This document shows positions 16,695 through 24,700 of a stretch of DNA of 64,000 nucleotides, piece after piece. Position 1 is the first letter of the stretch, and every line of letters starts with the position of its first letter. Both the position numbers and the translations under genes were made by a program. The stretch comes from an uncultured Bacteroides sp. GTDB taxonomy: Bacteria > Bacteroidota > Bacteroidia > Bacteroidales > Bacteroidaceae. The stretch spans positions 1 through 64,000 of the forward strand of contig CASEYC010000100.1 in NCBI GenBank assembly GCA_949292025.1, written 5' to 3'. The notes beneath the pieces were generated by a model. The model did no database searches. It was not told the DNA's origin and worked only from the letters and a program-made list of their open reading frames with translations.

Positions 16695-17298
16695 ATTTGT
16701 ATGGGTCAACGATACGACTTCCCACTTGATCTATAAAACATATACTTTTTCTACCTCAAAAGTACATATACAAAGAAACGTGGAGCCAGCCTGTCACTCG
16801 TTCCACACTATAAAGGCCTTCGCATTGCCCGGTAACAAAAATCTATTAAAAAACGTATTTGTTTCCAATTTCTTTTCTATAATGATGTTGTAAAACACAA
16901 AAAGATGCCCATACCTATTTGGAATTAAGTAAGTCATCTAATTCTGTTCACTTAGTCCCCTTATTCTAAAATATTACAAGAATATCCATTCAAGGTAGAT
17001 ATGATACCATTGCAGAGTACAAAAACTCTCTTTCAAGTCTCTTTCAGGTCTCTTTCAAGTCTCTTTCAGGTCTCTTTCCCAAAGAGACCTGCATGGGGTG
17101 AACAAGGGAAACGCATAGGGATTGAAATGGACGAATGACGGACATCAAGAAGCATCGCAGAGACGAAATAAAGTGATGATATTTGTAAGGTGGAGCAATG
17201 GTCTTGTTAGTAACAGGTACAGCTAAGCAAAGACGCAAGCACTGCGAAACAAAGGCACTGCCTTGGCAGAACAAAAGCGGCCGCTCCGCGAAACATTG
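16695..17298. other. Non-coding stretch upstream of the CRISPR-cas locus
   Basis: About 600 bp with no convincing ORF. It holds a second, degenerate repeat-like sequence (CTTTTTCTACCTCAAA, 16745-16760), whose reverse strand also contains a TACTTTTG box at 16757-16764. It also holds an 11-bp-period tandem repeat at 17027-17089. The composition is AT-rich like the cas genes, so it is probably the flank of the acquired locus. Confidence 0.6.
17027..17089. repeat. Five 11-bp tandem repeats ending in a hairpin
   Basis: TCTCTTTCAAG and TCTCTTTCAGG alternate at 17027, 17038, 17049 and 17060, and a fifth diverged unit starts at 17071. The last unit forms a perfect 9-bp hairpin with the following bases (GGTCTCTTT-CCC-AAAGAGACC, 17069-17089). 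There is no T-run, so it is not a standard terminator. Confidence 0.85.
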
Positions 17299-18678
17299 TC
17301 AACAGCCCTCCAAGACGCCTTCCTTGCGTTTCATCTCGACCAGCACCCCGCAAGTCAAGGGGATGGCCAGCAGGAAGGTCAGCATGTCCGCCACCGCCTG
17401 GCACATCTCCACGCCCTGCAAACCGAAGAAATGGGGCAGGATGAAGATGAGGGGCACGAAGAACAATCCTTGGCGGGCAGAGGAAAGGATGGTGGCGCGA
17501 ACAGGCTTACGGATGGTCTGCAACATCATGTTGCTGATGATAATCCATGCCCCGAAAGGATAGGTCACCAACTGCCAGCGCAGAGCCGCCGCCCCAGTGT
17601 CTATCACCGCGGCATCGCCCTTGCGGAACAACTCCACAATCTCTTCGGCATACCCGAAACCTGCCACGGCACACAAGAGCAGGAAGATGAATCCCACCTT
17701 GACACAAAACCAGAAGCCCTGGCGAACCCGTGCATATAACTTTGCCCCGTAATTGAACCCGCACACCGGCTGGAAGCCTTGCCCGAAGCCGATGAGGAAG
17801 GAATTGATGAACATGCCGATGCGCGACACGATGGACATGCCCGCTATGGCCGCATCGCCATACGCGCCTGCCGCCACATTGAGCAGCATAGTGGACAGGC
17901 TGGCCAGGCCCTGCCGCGCCAACGAGGGCGTGCCTCCGCCTATGATTTCCTTTATATAAAATAAGGTGGGAGTGAAATTCCTGTAATGGATGCGGATGTT
18001 GCCTCCCCGGCGGACCATGAACAGCAACAACACGAAGCTACAGAACTGGCTGATGGCCGTGGCCCACGCCGCGCCCGCTATGCCCATGTCGAACCCGAAA
18101 ATCAGGATGGGGTCCAGCACCACGTTGATGACCGCCCCGGACACGATGCCCACCATGGCGTAGGCGGCGTTGCCCTGGAAGCGCATCTGGTTGTTCAGCA
18201 CCAGCGAAGACGCCATGAAGGGAGCGCCCAGCAGGATGACGCCCAGGTATTGCTCCGTATAGGGCAAGATGGTGGGCGTGGAGCCCAGCAGCAAGGAAAG
18301 CGGCGTCAGGAACACCAGGCCGAGCGCGGCCAACACCACCCCCATGAGGAAAGCCAGGAAGAAGCCGTTGGCTGCCATCTTCTCCGCACTGGCTATGTCC
18401 TGCGCGCCCAACCTGCGGGAAATGTAGTTGCCCGACCCATGCCCGAAGAAGAAGCCCACGGCCTGGATGATGGTCATGAAAGAAAACACCACGCCCACCG
18501 CAGCCGTGGACTGCGTGTTGATTTTTCCCACGAAATACGTGTCGGCCATATTGTAGAAGGAAGTCACCAGCATACTGATGATGGTGGGCACGGCCAGCGA
18601 CATGACGAGCCGGGGCACGGGACGGGTGGTCAGGTGTATATAATTATCCTTGAGGGTATGAGGGTGGTTGAAATGCAT
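17299..18678 (-). CDS. MATE-family multidrug efflux transporter
   Basis: With the ATG at 18678 the protein has 459 residues and twelve hydrophobic helices in two halves. MATE signatures include VMSLAVPTIISMLVTSFYNM, ADTYFVGKINTQSTAAVGV, GHGSGNYISRRLGAQD and, in the second half, GFGQGFQPVCGFNYGAKLY. It exports cationic compounds through the cytoplasmic membrane using a Na+ or H+ gradient. The start is supported by a reverse-strand TATCTTTG box at 18699-18706; a longer ORF start at 18771 would lie upstream of that promoter. Confidence 0.93.
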   Translation of the reverse strand: MHFNHPHTLKDNYIHLTTRPVPRLVMSLAVPTIISMLVTSFYNMADTYFVGKINTQSTAAVGVVFSFMTIIQAVGFFFGHGSGNYISRRLGAQDIASAEKMAANGFFLAFLMGVVLAALGLVFLTPLSLLLGSTPTILPYTEQYLGVILLGAPFMASSLVLNNQMRFQGNAAYAMVGIVSGAVINVVLDPILIFGFDMGIAGAAWATAISQFCSFVLLLFMVRRGGNIRIHYRNFTPTLFYIKEIIGGGTPSLARQGLASLSTMLLNVAAGAYGDAAIAGMSIVSRIGMFINSFLIGFGQGFQPVCGFNYGAKLYARVRQGFWFCVKVGFIFLLLCAVAGFGYAEEIVELFRKGDAAVIDTGAAALRWQLVTYPFGAWIIISNMMLQTIRKPVRATILSSARQGLFFVPLIFILPHFFGLQGVEMCQAVADMLTFLLAIPLTCGVLVEMKRKEGVLEGC

Positions 18679-18698
18679 GGTTTTCTCTACTTGTCGCG

Positions 18699-18706
18699 CA
18701 AAGATA
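18699..18706 (-). promoter_or_regulatory. Bacteroidetes -7 box for the MATE gene
   Basis: Reverse strand TATCTTTG, 20 bp before the ATG at 18678. The divergent DUF1573 gene has TATCTTTG at 18802-18809 on the + strand. Confidence 0.55.
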
Positions 18707-18801
18707 CGCCAATGCCGCCACATTGTCACCAAAAGTGAGAATAAAAAAGGCGAATTAATACAATTTCGCACGGGGATGCCCCTACTCTATCAAAAATCCC
18801 G

Positions 18802-18809
18802 TATCTTTG
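18802..18809 (+). promoter_or_regulatory. Bacteroidetes -7 box for the DUF1573-OPT-hydrolase-DUF1460 unit
   Basis: TATCTTTG lies 34 bp before the ATG at 18844. The next four genes have gaps of 3-30 bp and no further box was seen, so this is likely the promoter of the whole unit. Confidence 0.55.
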
Positions 18810-18843
18810 TCCCCATTGAAAAAATCAAAGCTAAAAATTGAAA

Positions 18844-19230
18844 ATGAAAAAAGCAGTATTGTGCATGATGCTTCTTCTGCTGGGCATCGGCTATACCTTT
18901 GCACAAAACAAGGCAGAAATCAAGTTTGACAAGACTACGCACAACTTCGGTACCTTCTCCGAGGAGGACCCTATTGTGACCTGCACCTTCACCTTCACCA
19001 ACGTGGGCAAGGGGCCGCTCGTCATCCACCAAGCCATCGCCTCGTGCGGATGCACCGTGCCCAAGTACACCCAAGAGCCTATCCTGCCGGGCAAGACGGG
19101 CACCGTCACCGTGACCTACAACGGCACCGGACGCTACCCCGGCCACTTCCGCAAATCCATCACCCTGCGCACCAATGCGGAAACCGAGATGATACGCCTC
19201 TACATCGAAGGAGAAATGACAGCCAAGTAA
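18844..19230 (+). CDS. DUF1573 domain protein, secreted
   Basis: The 128-residue protein has a signal peptide (MKKAVLCMMLLLLGIGYTFA) followed by one Ig-like DUF1573 domain: FDKTTHNFGTFSEEDPIVTC, FTNVGKGPLVI and the family's IASCGCTVPKY with paired cysteines, ending in the strand IRLYIEGEM. DUF1573 proteins are common exported proteins of Bacteroidetes with no proven function. It is the first gene of the unit with the OPT transporter 30 bp downstream, so a role in peptide handling outside the membrane is possible. Confidence 0.9.
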   Translation: MKKAVLCMMLLLLGIGYTFAQNKAEIKFDKTTHNFGTFSEEDPIVTCTFTFTNVGKGPLVIHQAIASCGCTVPKYTQEPILPGKTGTVTVTYNGTGRYPGHFRKSITLRTNAETEMIRLYIEGEMTAK

Positions 19231-19260
19231 GGCGAATAAGCACAAAAAGCATAACCAGAC

Positions 19261-21252
19261 ATGAAACAAGAAGAAGAACAAATCACCGGCTTGCCGGAAA
19301 ACGCCTTCCGCGAACTGAAGCCGGGAGAAGTGTATAACCCGTTGATGAGCCCCGGAAAGACCTACCCGGAGGTGAACCTTTGGTCGGTTCTTTGGGGCAT
19401 CTGCATGGCGGTGCTCTTTTCCGCCGCAGCGGCTTACCTGGGTTTGAAAGTAGGACAAGTGTTCGAGGCGGCCATCCCCATCGCCATCATTGCCGTGGGC
19501 CTCTCCACAGCGGCCAAGCGCAAAAACTCATTGGGCGAGAATGTCATCATCCAGTCCATCGGCGCCTCGTCGGGCGTCATCGTGGCAGGCGCCATCTTCA
19601 CCCTGCCCGCCCTCTATATCCTGCAGGAGCGTTATCCGGCCGAAGTGACCGTGACTTTCGCCCAAGTGTTCATCAGCTCCCTGCTGGGCGGCATCCTGGG
19701 CATCCTCTTCCTCATCCCTTTCCGCAAGTATTTCGTCAGCGACATGCACGGCAAGTATCCCTTCCCCGAAGCCACGGCCACCACGCAGATATTGGTGTCC
19801 GGACAGAAAGGGGGCGACCAGGCCAAGCCGCTGCTGACCGCCGGATTGGTGGGCGGCTTGTATGACTTCATCACCGCCACTTTCGGTTTGTGGAATGAGA
19901 ATTTCACCACCCGCGTCTGCCAGTGGGGCGAACTGCTGGCACACAAAGCCAAGCTCGTGTTCAAAGTCAACACGGGAGCCGCCGTATTGGGCTTAGGTTA
20001 TATCGTCGGACTGAAATACGCGGCCATCATCTGCTTCGGCTCACTCTTCGTTTGGTGGATACTCATCCCCGGCCTCTCGCTGGTTTGCGGGGACATGGTG
20101 CTGAACCAATGGAATCCGGAAGTCACGCAAGCCGTCGGCTCCATGACACCCGAACAGATATTCAACTACTACGCCAAGAGCATCGGCATCGGCGGCATTG
20201 CCATGGCGGGCATCCTGGGCATCATCAAGTCGTGGGGCATCATCAAGAGCGCCGTGGGCTTGGCTTCCAAGGAGCTGAAAGGCAAGTCGAACGTGGAGGC
20301 ACAGACGATTCGCACCCAGCGCGACCTCTCGATGAAGTTCATCGCCATCGGCTCTATCCTTACGCTGATATTGGTGGTGCTTTTCTTCTACTTCGACGTG
20401 ATGCAGGGCAATGTCTTGCATACGGTGGTGGCTATCCTCCTGGTGGCAGGCATCGCCTTCCTGTTCACCACGGTAGCGGCCAACGCCATTGCCATCGTGG
20501 GCACCAACCCGGTGTCCGGCATGACGCTGATGACGCTCATCCTGGCCTCCGTGGTCATGGTGGCCGTGGGCTTGAAAGGCCCTGGCGGCATGGTGGCAGC
20601 CTTGGTGATGGGCGGCGTGGTGTGCACGGCCTTGTCCATGGCAGGCGGCTTCATCACCGATTTGAAAATCGGTTATTGGCTGGGCACAACGCCTGACAAG
20701 CAGGAAAGTTGGAAATTCCTGGGCACCCTCGTCTCGGCGGCTACCGTGGGCGGCGTGATGATTATCCTGAACAAGACCTACGGCTTCACCAGCGGTGACC
20801 TGGCCGCCCCGCAAGCCAACGCCATGGCGGCTGTCATCGAGCCTTTGATGAACGGTGTCGAGGCGCCTTGGCTGCTCTATGGCATCGGCGCCGTGCTGGC
20901 TGTCATCCTGAATTTCTGCAACATCCCCGCCCTGGCCTTTGCCTTGGGCATGTTCATCCCGTTGGAGCTGAATATCCCCTTGCTGGTGGGAGGCGCCATC
21001 AACTGGTACGTCACCAGCCGCAGCAAAGACACCGGGCTCAACACCCGCCGCGGCGAACGTGGCACGTTGCTGGCTTCCGGTTTCATCGCAGGCGGTGCGC
21101 TGATGGGCGTAGTCAGTGCCGGCATGCGCTTCGGCGGCATCAACTGGGTGAACGAAGCTTGGCTGGCCAACACATGGTCGCAAGTGGCAGCCCTCGCGGC
21201 ATACGCCTTGCTGATTTATTATTTCATCAAATCAGTTTTGAGAATCAAATAA
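19261..21252 (+). CDS. OPT-family oligopeptide transporter
   Basis: The 663-residue protein has about 14-16 membrane segments. A short cytoplasmic start (KQEEEQITGLPENAFRELKP) is followed by a first helix with AAAYLGLKVGQVFEAAIPIA, then the family motifs NSLGENVIIQSIGASSGVI and DMHGKYPFPEATATTQILVS. It is of the bacterial OPT class related to the yellow-stripe transporters, which take up small peptides or metal-siderophore complexes. The substrate cannot be read. The hydrolase downstream starts 3 bp after its stop codon. Confidence 0.93.
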   Translation: MKQEEEQITGLPENAFRELKPGEVYNPLMSPGKTYPEVNLWSVLWGICMAVLFSAAAAYLGLKVGQVFEAAIPIAIIAVGLSTAAKRKNSLGENVIIQSIGASSGVIVAGAIFTLPALYILQERYPAEVTVTFAQVFISSLLGGILGILFLIPFRKYFVSDMHGKYPFPEATATTQILVSGQKGGDQAKPLLTAGLVGGLYDFITATFGLWNENFTTRVCQWGELLAHKAKLVFKVNTGAAVLGLGYIVGLKYAAIICFGSLFVWWILIPGLSLVCGDMVLNQWNPEVTQAVGSMTPEQIFNYYAKSIGIGGIAMAGILGIIKSWGIIKSAVGLASKELKGKSNVEAQTIRTQRDLSMKFIAIGSILTLILVVLFFYFDVMQGNVLHTVVAILLVAGIAFLFTTVAANAIAIVGTNPVSGMTLMTLILASVVMVAVGLKGPGGMVAALVMGGVVCTALSMAGGFITDLKIGYWLGTTPDKQESWKFLGTLVSAATVGGVMIILNKTYGFTSGDLAAPQANAMAAVIEPLMNGVEAPWLLYGIGAVLAVILNFCNIPALAFALGMFIPLELNIPLLVGGAINWYVTSRSKDTGLNTRRGERGTLLASGFIAGGALMGVVSAGMRFGGINWVNEAWLANTWSQVAALAAYALLIYYFIKSVLRIK

Positions 21253-21255
21253 ATT

Positions 21256-22116
21256 ATGAACATGAAAGCATTGACATTAACCCTTGCATGGCTTATGAGC
21301 ACCATGCTGCTTTTCGCCCAAAAACCCGTTGAGATCCCTTTGTGGCCGGACGGCGCACCCAATGACAACGGATTGGAAGGCATTGTCATATTCGACCAGC
21401 AGGAACTTGCTCCCCAACCCACAATTACCGTTTATCCGGCTTCCCAACCGAACGGCATGGCCATCATCATGTGTCCGGGAGGCGGCTACTACGGCTTGGC
21501 CACGCATCACGAAGGGCATGACATGGCGGCGTGGTTCAACGCACAAGGCATCACCTACGTCGTATTGACCTACCGTATGCCCAACGGACACAAGGAAGTG
21601 CCCCTGACCGATGCCGAACAAGCCATCCGCCTCGTGCGCCAACGTGCCAACGAATGGGGTATCAATCCCCGGCAAGTAGGCATCATGGGAGCTTCTGCCG
21701 GAGGACACTTGGCAGCCTCTTTAGCCAACCTCTACACCAGCAATGAGACTCGCCCTGACTTCCAGATTCTTTTCTACCCCGTCATTTCCATGAAACCGGG
21801 CATCACCCACCAAGGCTCGCACGACAACCTGCTGGGCAAGAACCCGTCGGCCGACTTGGAAGACCAATATTCCTTGGAGAAGCGGGTCACAGACAAGACT
21901 CCCCAAACTTTCCTGATGCTCTCCGCCGATGACGAGACGGTCATCCCCCAAAACAGCATCGACTATTTCATGGCCTTGAAGCGCCACCACGTCCCTGCCT
22001 CCCTGCATGTCTATCCGACAGGCGGACATGGTTGGGGGTATGGCGACGGCTTCCCCTACAAACGCCAATGGACAGGCGAATTGGAGAAATGGTTACGCGA
22101 AGGCCTGCAAAAATAA
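21256..22116 (+). CDS. Secreted alpha/beta hydrolase (esterase, acetylxylan-esterase type)
   Basis: The 286-residue protein has a signal peptide (KALTLTLAWLMSTMLLFAQ). The hydrolase core has the oxyanion segment MCPGGGYYGLATHHEGHD, the nucleophile elbow GASAGGHLA near residue 155, an acid in SADDETVIP and the catalytic His in YPTGGHGWGYG. This matches the BD-FAE/Axe1-like serine esterases that remove acetyl or feruloyl groups from plant polysaccharides; the specific substrate is uncertain. It sits tightly between the OPT transporter and DUF1460. An alternative start is the ATG at 21262. Confidence 0.88.
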   Translation: MNMKALTLTLAWLMSTMLLFAQKPVEIPLWPDGAPNDNGLEGIVIFDQQELAPQPTITVYPASQPNGMAIIMCPGGGYYGLATHHEGHDMAAWFNAQGITYVVLTYRMPNGHKEVPLTDAEQAIRLVRQRANEWGINPRQVGIMGASAGGHLAASLANLYTSNETRPDFQILFYPVISMKPGITHQGSHDNLLGKNPSADLEDQYSLEKRVTDKTPQTFLMLSADDETVIPQNSIDYFMALKRHHVPASLHVYPTGGHGWGYGDGFPYKRQWTGELEKWLREGLQK

Positions 22117-22141
22117 TTCATTTACCAAACCCGAAAGAACA

Positions 22142-22936
22142 ATGAAAAAAAGTAAGAACCTATTTATCGGCATCTTGTGCGCCTGCACCGCAAGCCTCTC
22201 GGTTGCCGCACAAGGAATCGCCAATGAGGATGTCATGCTGACCAATGCCATCAAGTACCTCGACACTCCATACGTGGAGCATACTTTGGACTTGGACGGC
22301 CCGGAAGAACTCATCTTGAACTGCGACGAGGTGGATTGCACCACGCTCGTGGAGTACGTACTGGCCGAATCGCTCTGCCCGGTGGTCAACGGTGACATTT
22401 CCGAAGGCACGTTCGCCCAAAAGCTCCAACTGATTCGCTACCGCGACGGCAAAATCAACGGATATCCCTCGCGCCTGCACTACATCAGCGACTGGATAAA
22501 CAACGGCGTGCGCAACGGTTTCCTGGAGGACATCACCGCCGAGAAAAGCCAAGACACGCAACAGCTCAACCTGAACTACATGAGCACGCATCCGCAGGAC
22601 TACAAACAACTGGCCAACTCGCCGGAGGATGTGGCTACCATAAAGCGCATCGAGGAGTCGCTCACCGGGCAAACCGTCCACTACCTGCCCGAAGACAAGG
22701 TGCCCTATAACGGACTTCCATGGATAAAGAACGGGGACATCATCGCCATCACCACCAACACGCCGGGCCTGGACATCGCCCACCTGGGCATCGCCTTCTA
22801 TGCTGACGGCAAGCTGACCCTGATCCATGCCTCTTCGGACAAAGGAAAGGTCGTGGCCTCGACCACCACGCTGGCGCAGATGCTGAAAGACAACAAAAAA
22901 TGGACGGGCATCCGCGTCCTGCGCATGAAGAAGTAA
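22142..22936 (+). CDS. DUF1460 family protein (amidase-like)
   Basis: With the ATG at 22142 the protein has 264 residues, with a signal peptide (KKSKNLFIGILCACTASLSV). The DUF1460 core is LNCDEVDCTTLVEYVLAESL, holding the catalytic Cys of an NlpC/P60-like fold, followed by SRLHYISDWINNG and the His-containing DIAHLGIAFYADGKLTLIHA. Structures of this family resemble N-acetylmuramoyl-L-alanine amidases, so it probably acts on muropeptides in the periplasm. That would fit the neighbouring OPT transporter as a peptide-recycling partner, which is inference. A terminator follows at 22958. Confidence 0.88.
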   Translation: MKKSKNLFIGILCACTASLSVAAQGIANEDVMLTNAIKYLDTPYVEHTLDLDGPEELILNCDEVDCTTLVEYVLAESLCPVVNGDISEGTFAQKLQLIRYRDGKINGYPSRLHYISDWINNGVRNGFLEDITAEKSQDTQQLNLNYMSTHPQDYKQLANSPEDVATIKRIEESLTGQTVHYLPEDKVPYNGLPWIKNGDIIAITTNTPGLDIAHLGIAFYADGKLTLIHASSDKGKVVASTTTLAQMLKDNKKWTGIRVLRMKK

Positions 22937-22957
22937 ATCTTTCGACAAGACACAAAC

Positions 22958-22992
22958 AAAGCCTCGCGAAGCAACCGTCTCCGCGAGGCTTT
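22958..22992. terminator. Bidirectional terminator between DUF1460 and PspC genes
   Basis: A perfect 11-bp stem (AAAGCCTCGCG, 22958-22968; CGCGAGGCTTT, 22982-22992) with T-rich flanks on both strands sits between two convergent genes. Confidence 0.85.
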
Positions 22993-23011
22993 GTCTTTTC
23001 CTATCCTGCCA

Positions 23012-24082
23012 TCAGGCACTGAGCAACCCCATCACCGGAAGCTCCCCTCCCTGCATGGCGAAGCAGATGCCGAAACAAACCGCACTCACCACCCAAAGAG
23101 CCAGCAACGTCCACTTCAACCCCGTGGACATCGGTTGCCAACTGAAGACTTGCCGGAAGATGGCCCAGACGATGGCAATCAGCGGGATGGCCACCAGCAA
23201 AATGCCGGATATGCACATCACAATGGCCGGAAGAGGCGAAGCGGGCAATACCACATCGTACATGGGAAACAGGGAAACCAACGCCGCCCCGCCTCCAATG
23301 AGCACGACCACCGCCGCAAACAGCAAACCCACAAACACTAAAGCAAACGCCAACAAGACAGGGCTGCAAATGATGGCAAGGGCCACCAGCGCAAGCTTCA
23401 GTATCCAGCCGACAATCGTCACCAAGGCGTCACCCAACCTTTGCAGGAAAGTGCGGGGTTTGCCCGACCTCATATAATCGTTCACCCCATTGCTGACCCG
23501 CTCGAAGCCGTCGGTCACCGTCCGTCCGATGTTCTCCACGGTCACAGCCTCGCCACGCATACTCAACTTGTCCGCCGCGGTGCGGGCCAACGGAATGAAA
23601 ATCCAGCACAAAATATAAGCAGGTATCATAAAGCCCGAGGTGGTCAATAACAACACGAACATGAGCAACCTCAGCAAAGCGGCGTCCACCCCGAAGTAAG
23701 CTGCTATCCCGCTGAACACACCGCCCAAAATCTTGTCATCCGGGTCGCGGAAAAGCTTCCGTCGGGGCATGGGAGCAGCTTGTTGCCCTCCGGGATTCGG
23801 CGCCGTGCTTTCCGCCTCGTCTTGCTCCATCTCCTCCGGCCTGCCCATACGAGCTATCACCGCCTCCACGTCCGCCAAGGTAATGACCTGCCTGCCCGCC
23901 GAGCATCTTTCGATGAACAATTCGGATATGCGCCGTTCGATGTCGTCCACTATCTCGTCCGCCCCGGCCTCCTTTCGGAAGTGGTGCTTCAGGTTGTTCA
24001 AATAATTATCCAACAGGCGATAGGCATCATCATCGATATTGAAGACCGTACCACCCAGATTAACCGTCAATGTCTTTTTCAT
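23012..24082 (-). CDS. PspC-domain membrane protein
   Basis: The 356-residue protein starts MKKTLTVNLGGTVFNIDDDA, a small N-terminal domain typical of Bacteroidetes PspC proteins. Near residue 115 is the PspC domain (KLFRDPDDKILGGVFSGIAA, YILCWIFIPLA), then four further hydrophobic segments. PspC-type proteins take part in envelope-stress responses at the cytoplasmic membrane; this long form is probably a stress sensor or membrane stabiliser. It is 20 bp downstream of the PadR gene and in the same operon. Confidence 0.9.
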   Translation of the reverse strand: MKKTLTVNLGGTVFNIDDDAYRLLDNYLNNLKHHFRKEAGADEIVDDIERRISELFIERCSAGRQVITLADVEAVIARMGRPEEMEQDEAESTAPNPGGQQAAPMPRRKLFRDPDDKILGGVFSGIAAYFGVDAALLRLLMFVLLLTTSGFMIPAYILCWIFIPLARTAADKLSMRGEAVTVENIGRTVTDGFERVSNGVNDYMRSGKPRTFLQRLGDALVTIVGWILKLALVALAIICSPVLLAFALVFVGLLFAAVVVLIGGGAALVSLFPMYDVVLPASPLPAIVMCISGILLVAIPLIAIVWAIFRQVFSWQPMSTGLKWTLLALWVVSAVCFGICFAMQGGELPVMGLLSA

Positions 24083-24102
24083 ATTCCTTGAATTTTAATG
24101 GT

Positions 24103-24453
24103 TTACATCTTTTCTTGATTTACAGTTCCTTGGTTGCGGAGTTGTTCGACCGTCTCATTCAACTCCCGCCACGAAGTTTCCAATTCGGAGAGGAAAGCCT
24201 CGCCCCTCTCGGTCAGCCGATAATACTTGCGGGGTGGCCCTTGTGTGGACTCCACCCATTCGTAGCTCAACAAGTCGTCGTTCTTCAGGCGCGTCAACAA
24301 CGGATAGAGGGTCCCCTCCACCACGATGAGCCGGGCCTCTTTCAACTTGCGGATAATGTCCGAAGCATACGCCCGCTCCCGGTGCAGCAACAAGAGGATG
24401 CAATACTCCAGCATCCCCTTCCGCATCTGCGATTTTACATTATTCACGTCCAT
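24103..24453 (-). CDS. PadR-family transcriptional regulator
   Basis: The 116-residue protein is the short PadR form. It starts MDVNNVKSQMRKGMLEYCIL, followed by the winged helix with LLLLHRERAYASDIIRKLKE, VVEGTLYPLLTRLKNDDLLS and GPPRKYYRLTERGE, and a short dimerisation helix. It represses transcription by binding an inverted repeat. The PadR-PspC pair is a common Bacteroidetes operon and is probably autoregulated through the palindrome at 24522-24546. Confidence 0.93.
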   Translation of the reverse strand: MDVNNVKSQMRKGMLEYCILLLLHRERAYASDIIRKLKEARLIVVEGTLYPLLTRLKNDDLLSYEWVESTQGPPRKYYRLTERGEAFLSELETSWRELNETVEQLRNQGTVNQEKM

Positions 24454-24503
24454 ATTCTAACCTCCATTGAATACTCTGTTTATCATTACTTATTTGCATG
24501 GCA

Positions 24504-24546
24504 CAAATATAGGCATTAGATTAGTACTATGTATTACATAATACTA
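24504..24546 (-). promoter_or_regulatory. PadR-pspC promoter with an overlapping PadR-like operator
   Basis: Reverse-strand TATATTTG at 24504-24511, and just upstream an imperfect dyad TAGTACTATGTA-T-TACATAATACTA (24522-24546). The ATGT/ACAT core is the usual PadR operator shape. It covers the -15 to -40 region, consistent with repression. Confidence 0.55.
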
Positions 24547-24623
24547 TAAATTGCATTTATTTAACAGAAAATTCCTATGTTTACAGTTCATAAATTACCC
24601 CTCAGCTTTTTTTCCGGAAAAAC

Positions 24624-24655
24624 TTGCGAAATATCAAATATTCTTCCTAAATTTG
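24624..24655 (+). promoter_or_regulatory. Promoter of glgB
   Basis: TTG at 24624-24626 and TAAATTTG at 24648-24655, spaced 21 bp, 45 bp before the glgB ATG. Confidence 0.65.
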
Positions 24656-24700
24656 GCAATCCTTTAAGAAAATCACATTTATATATAAATAGAACGTATT

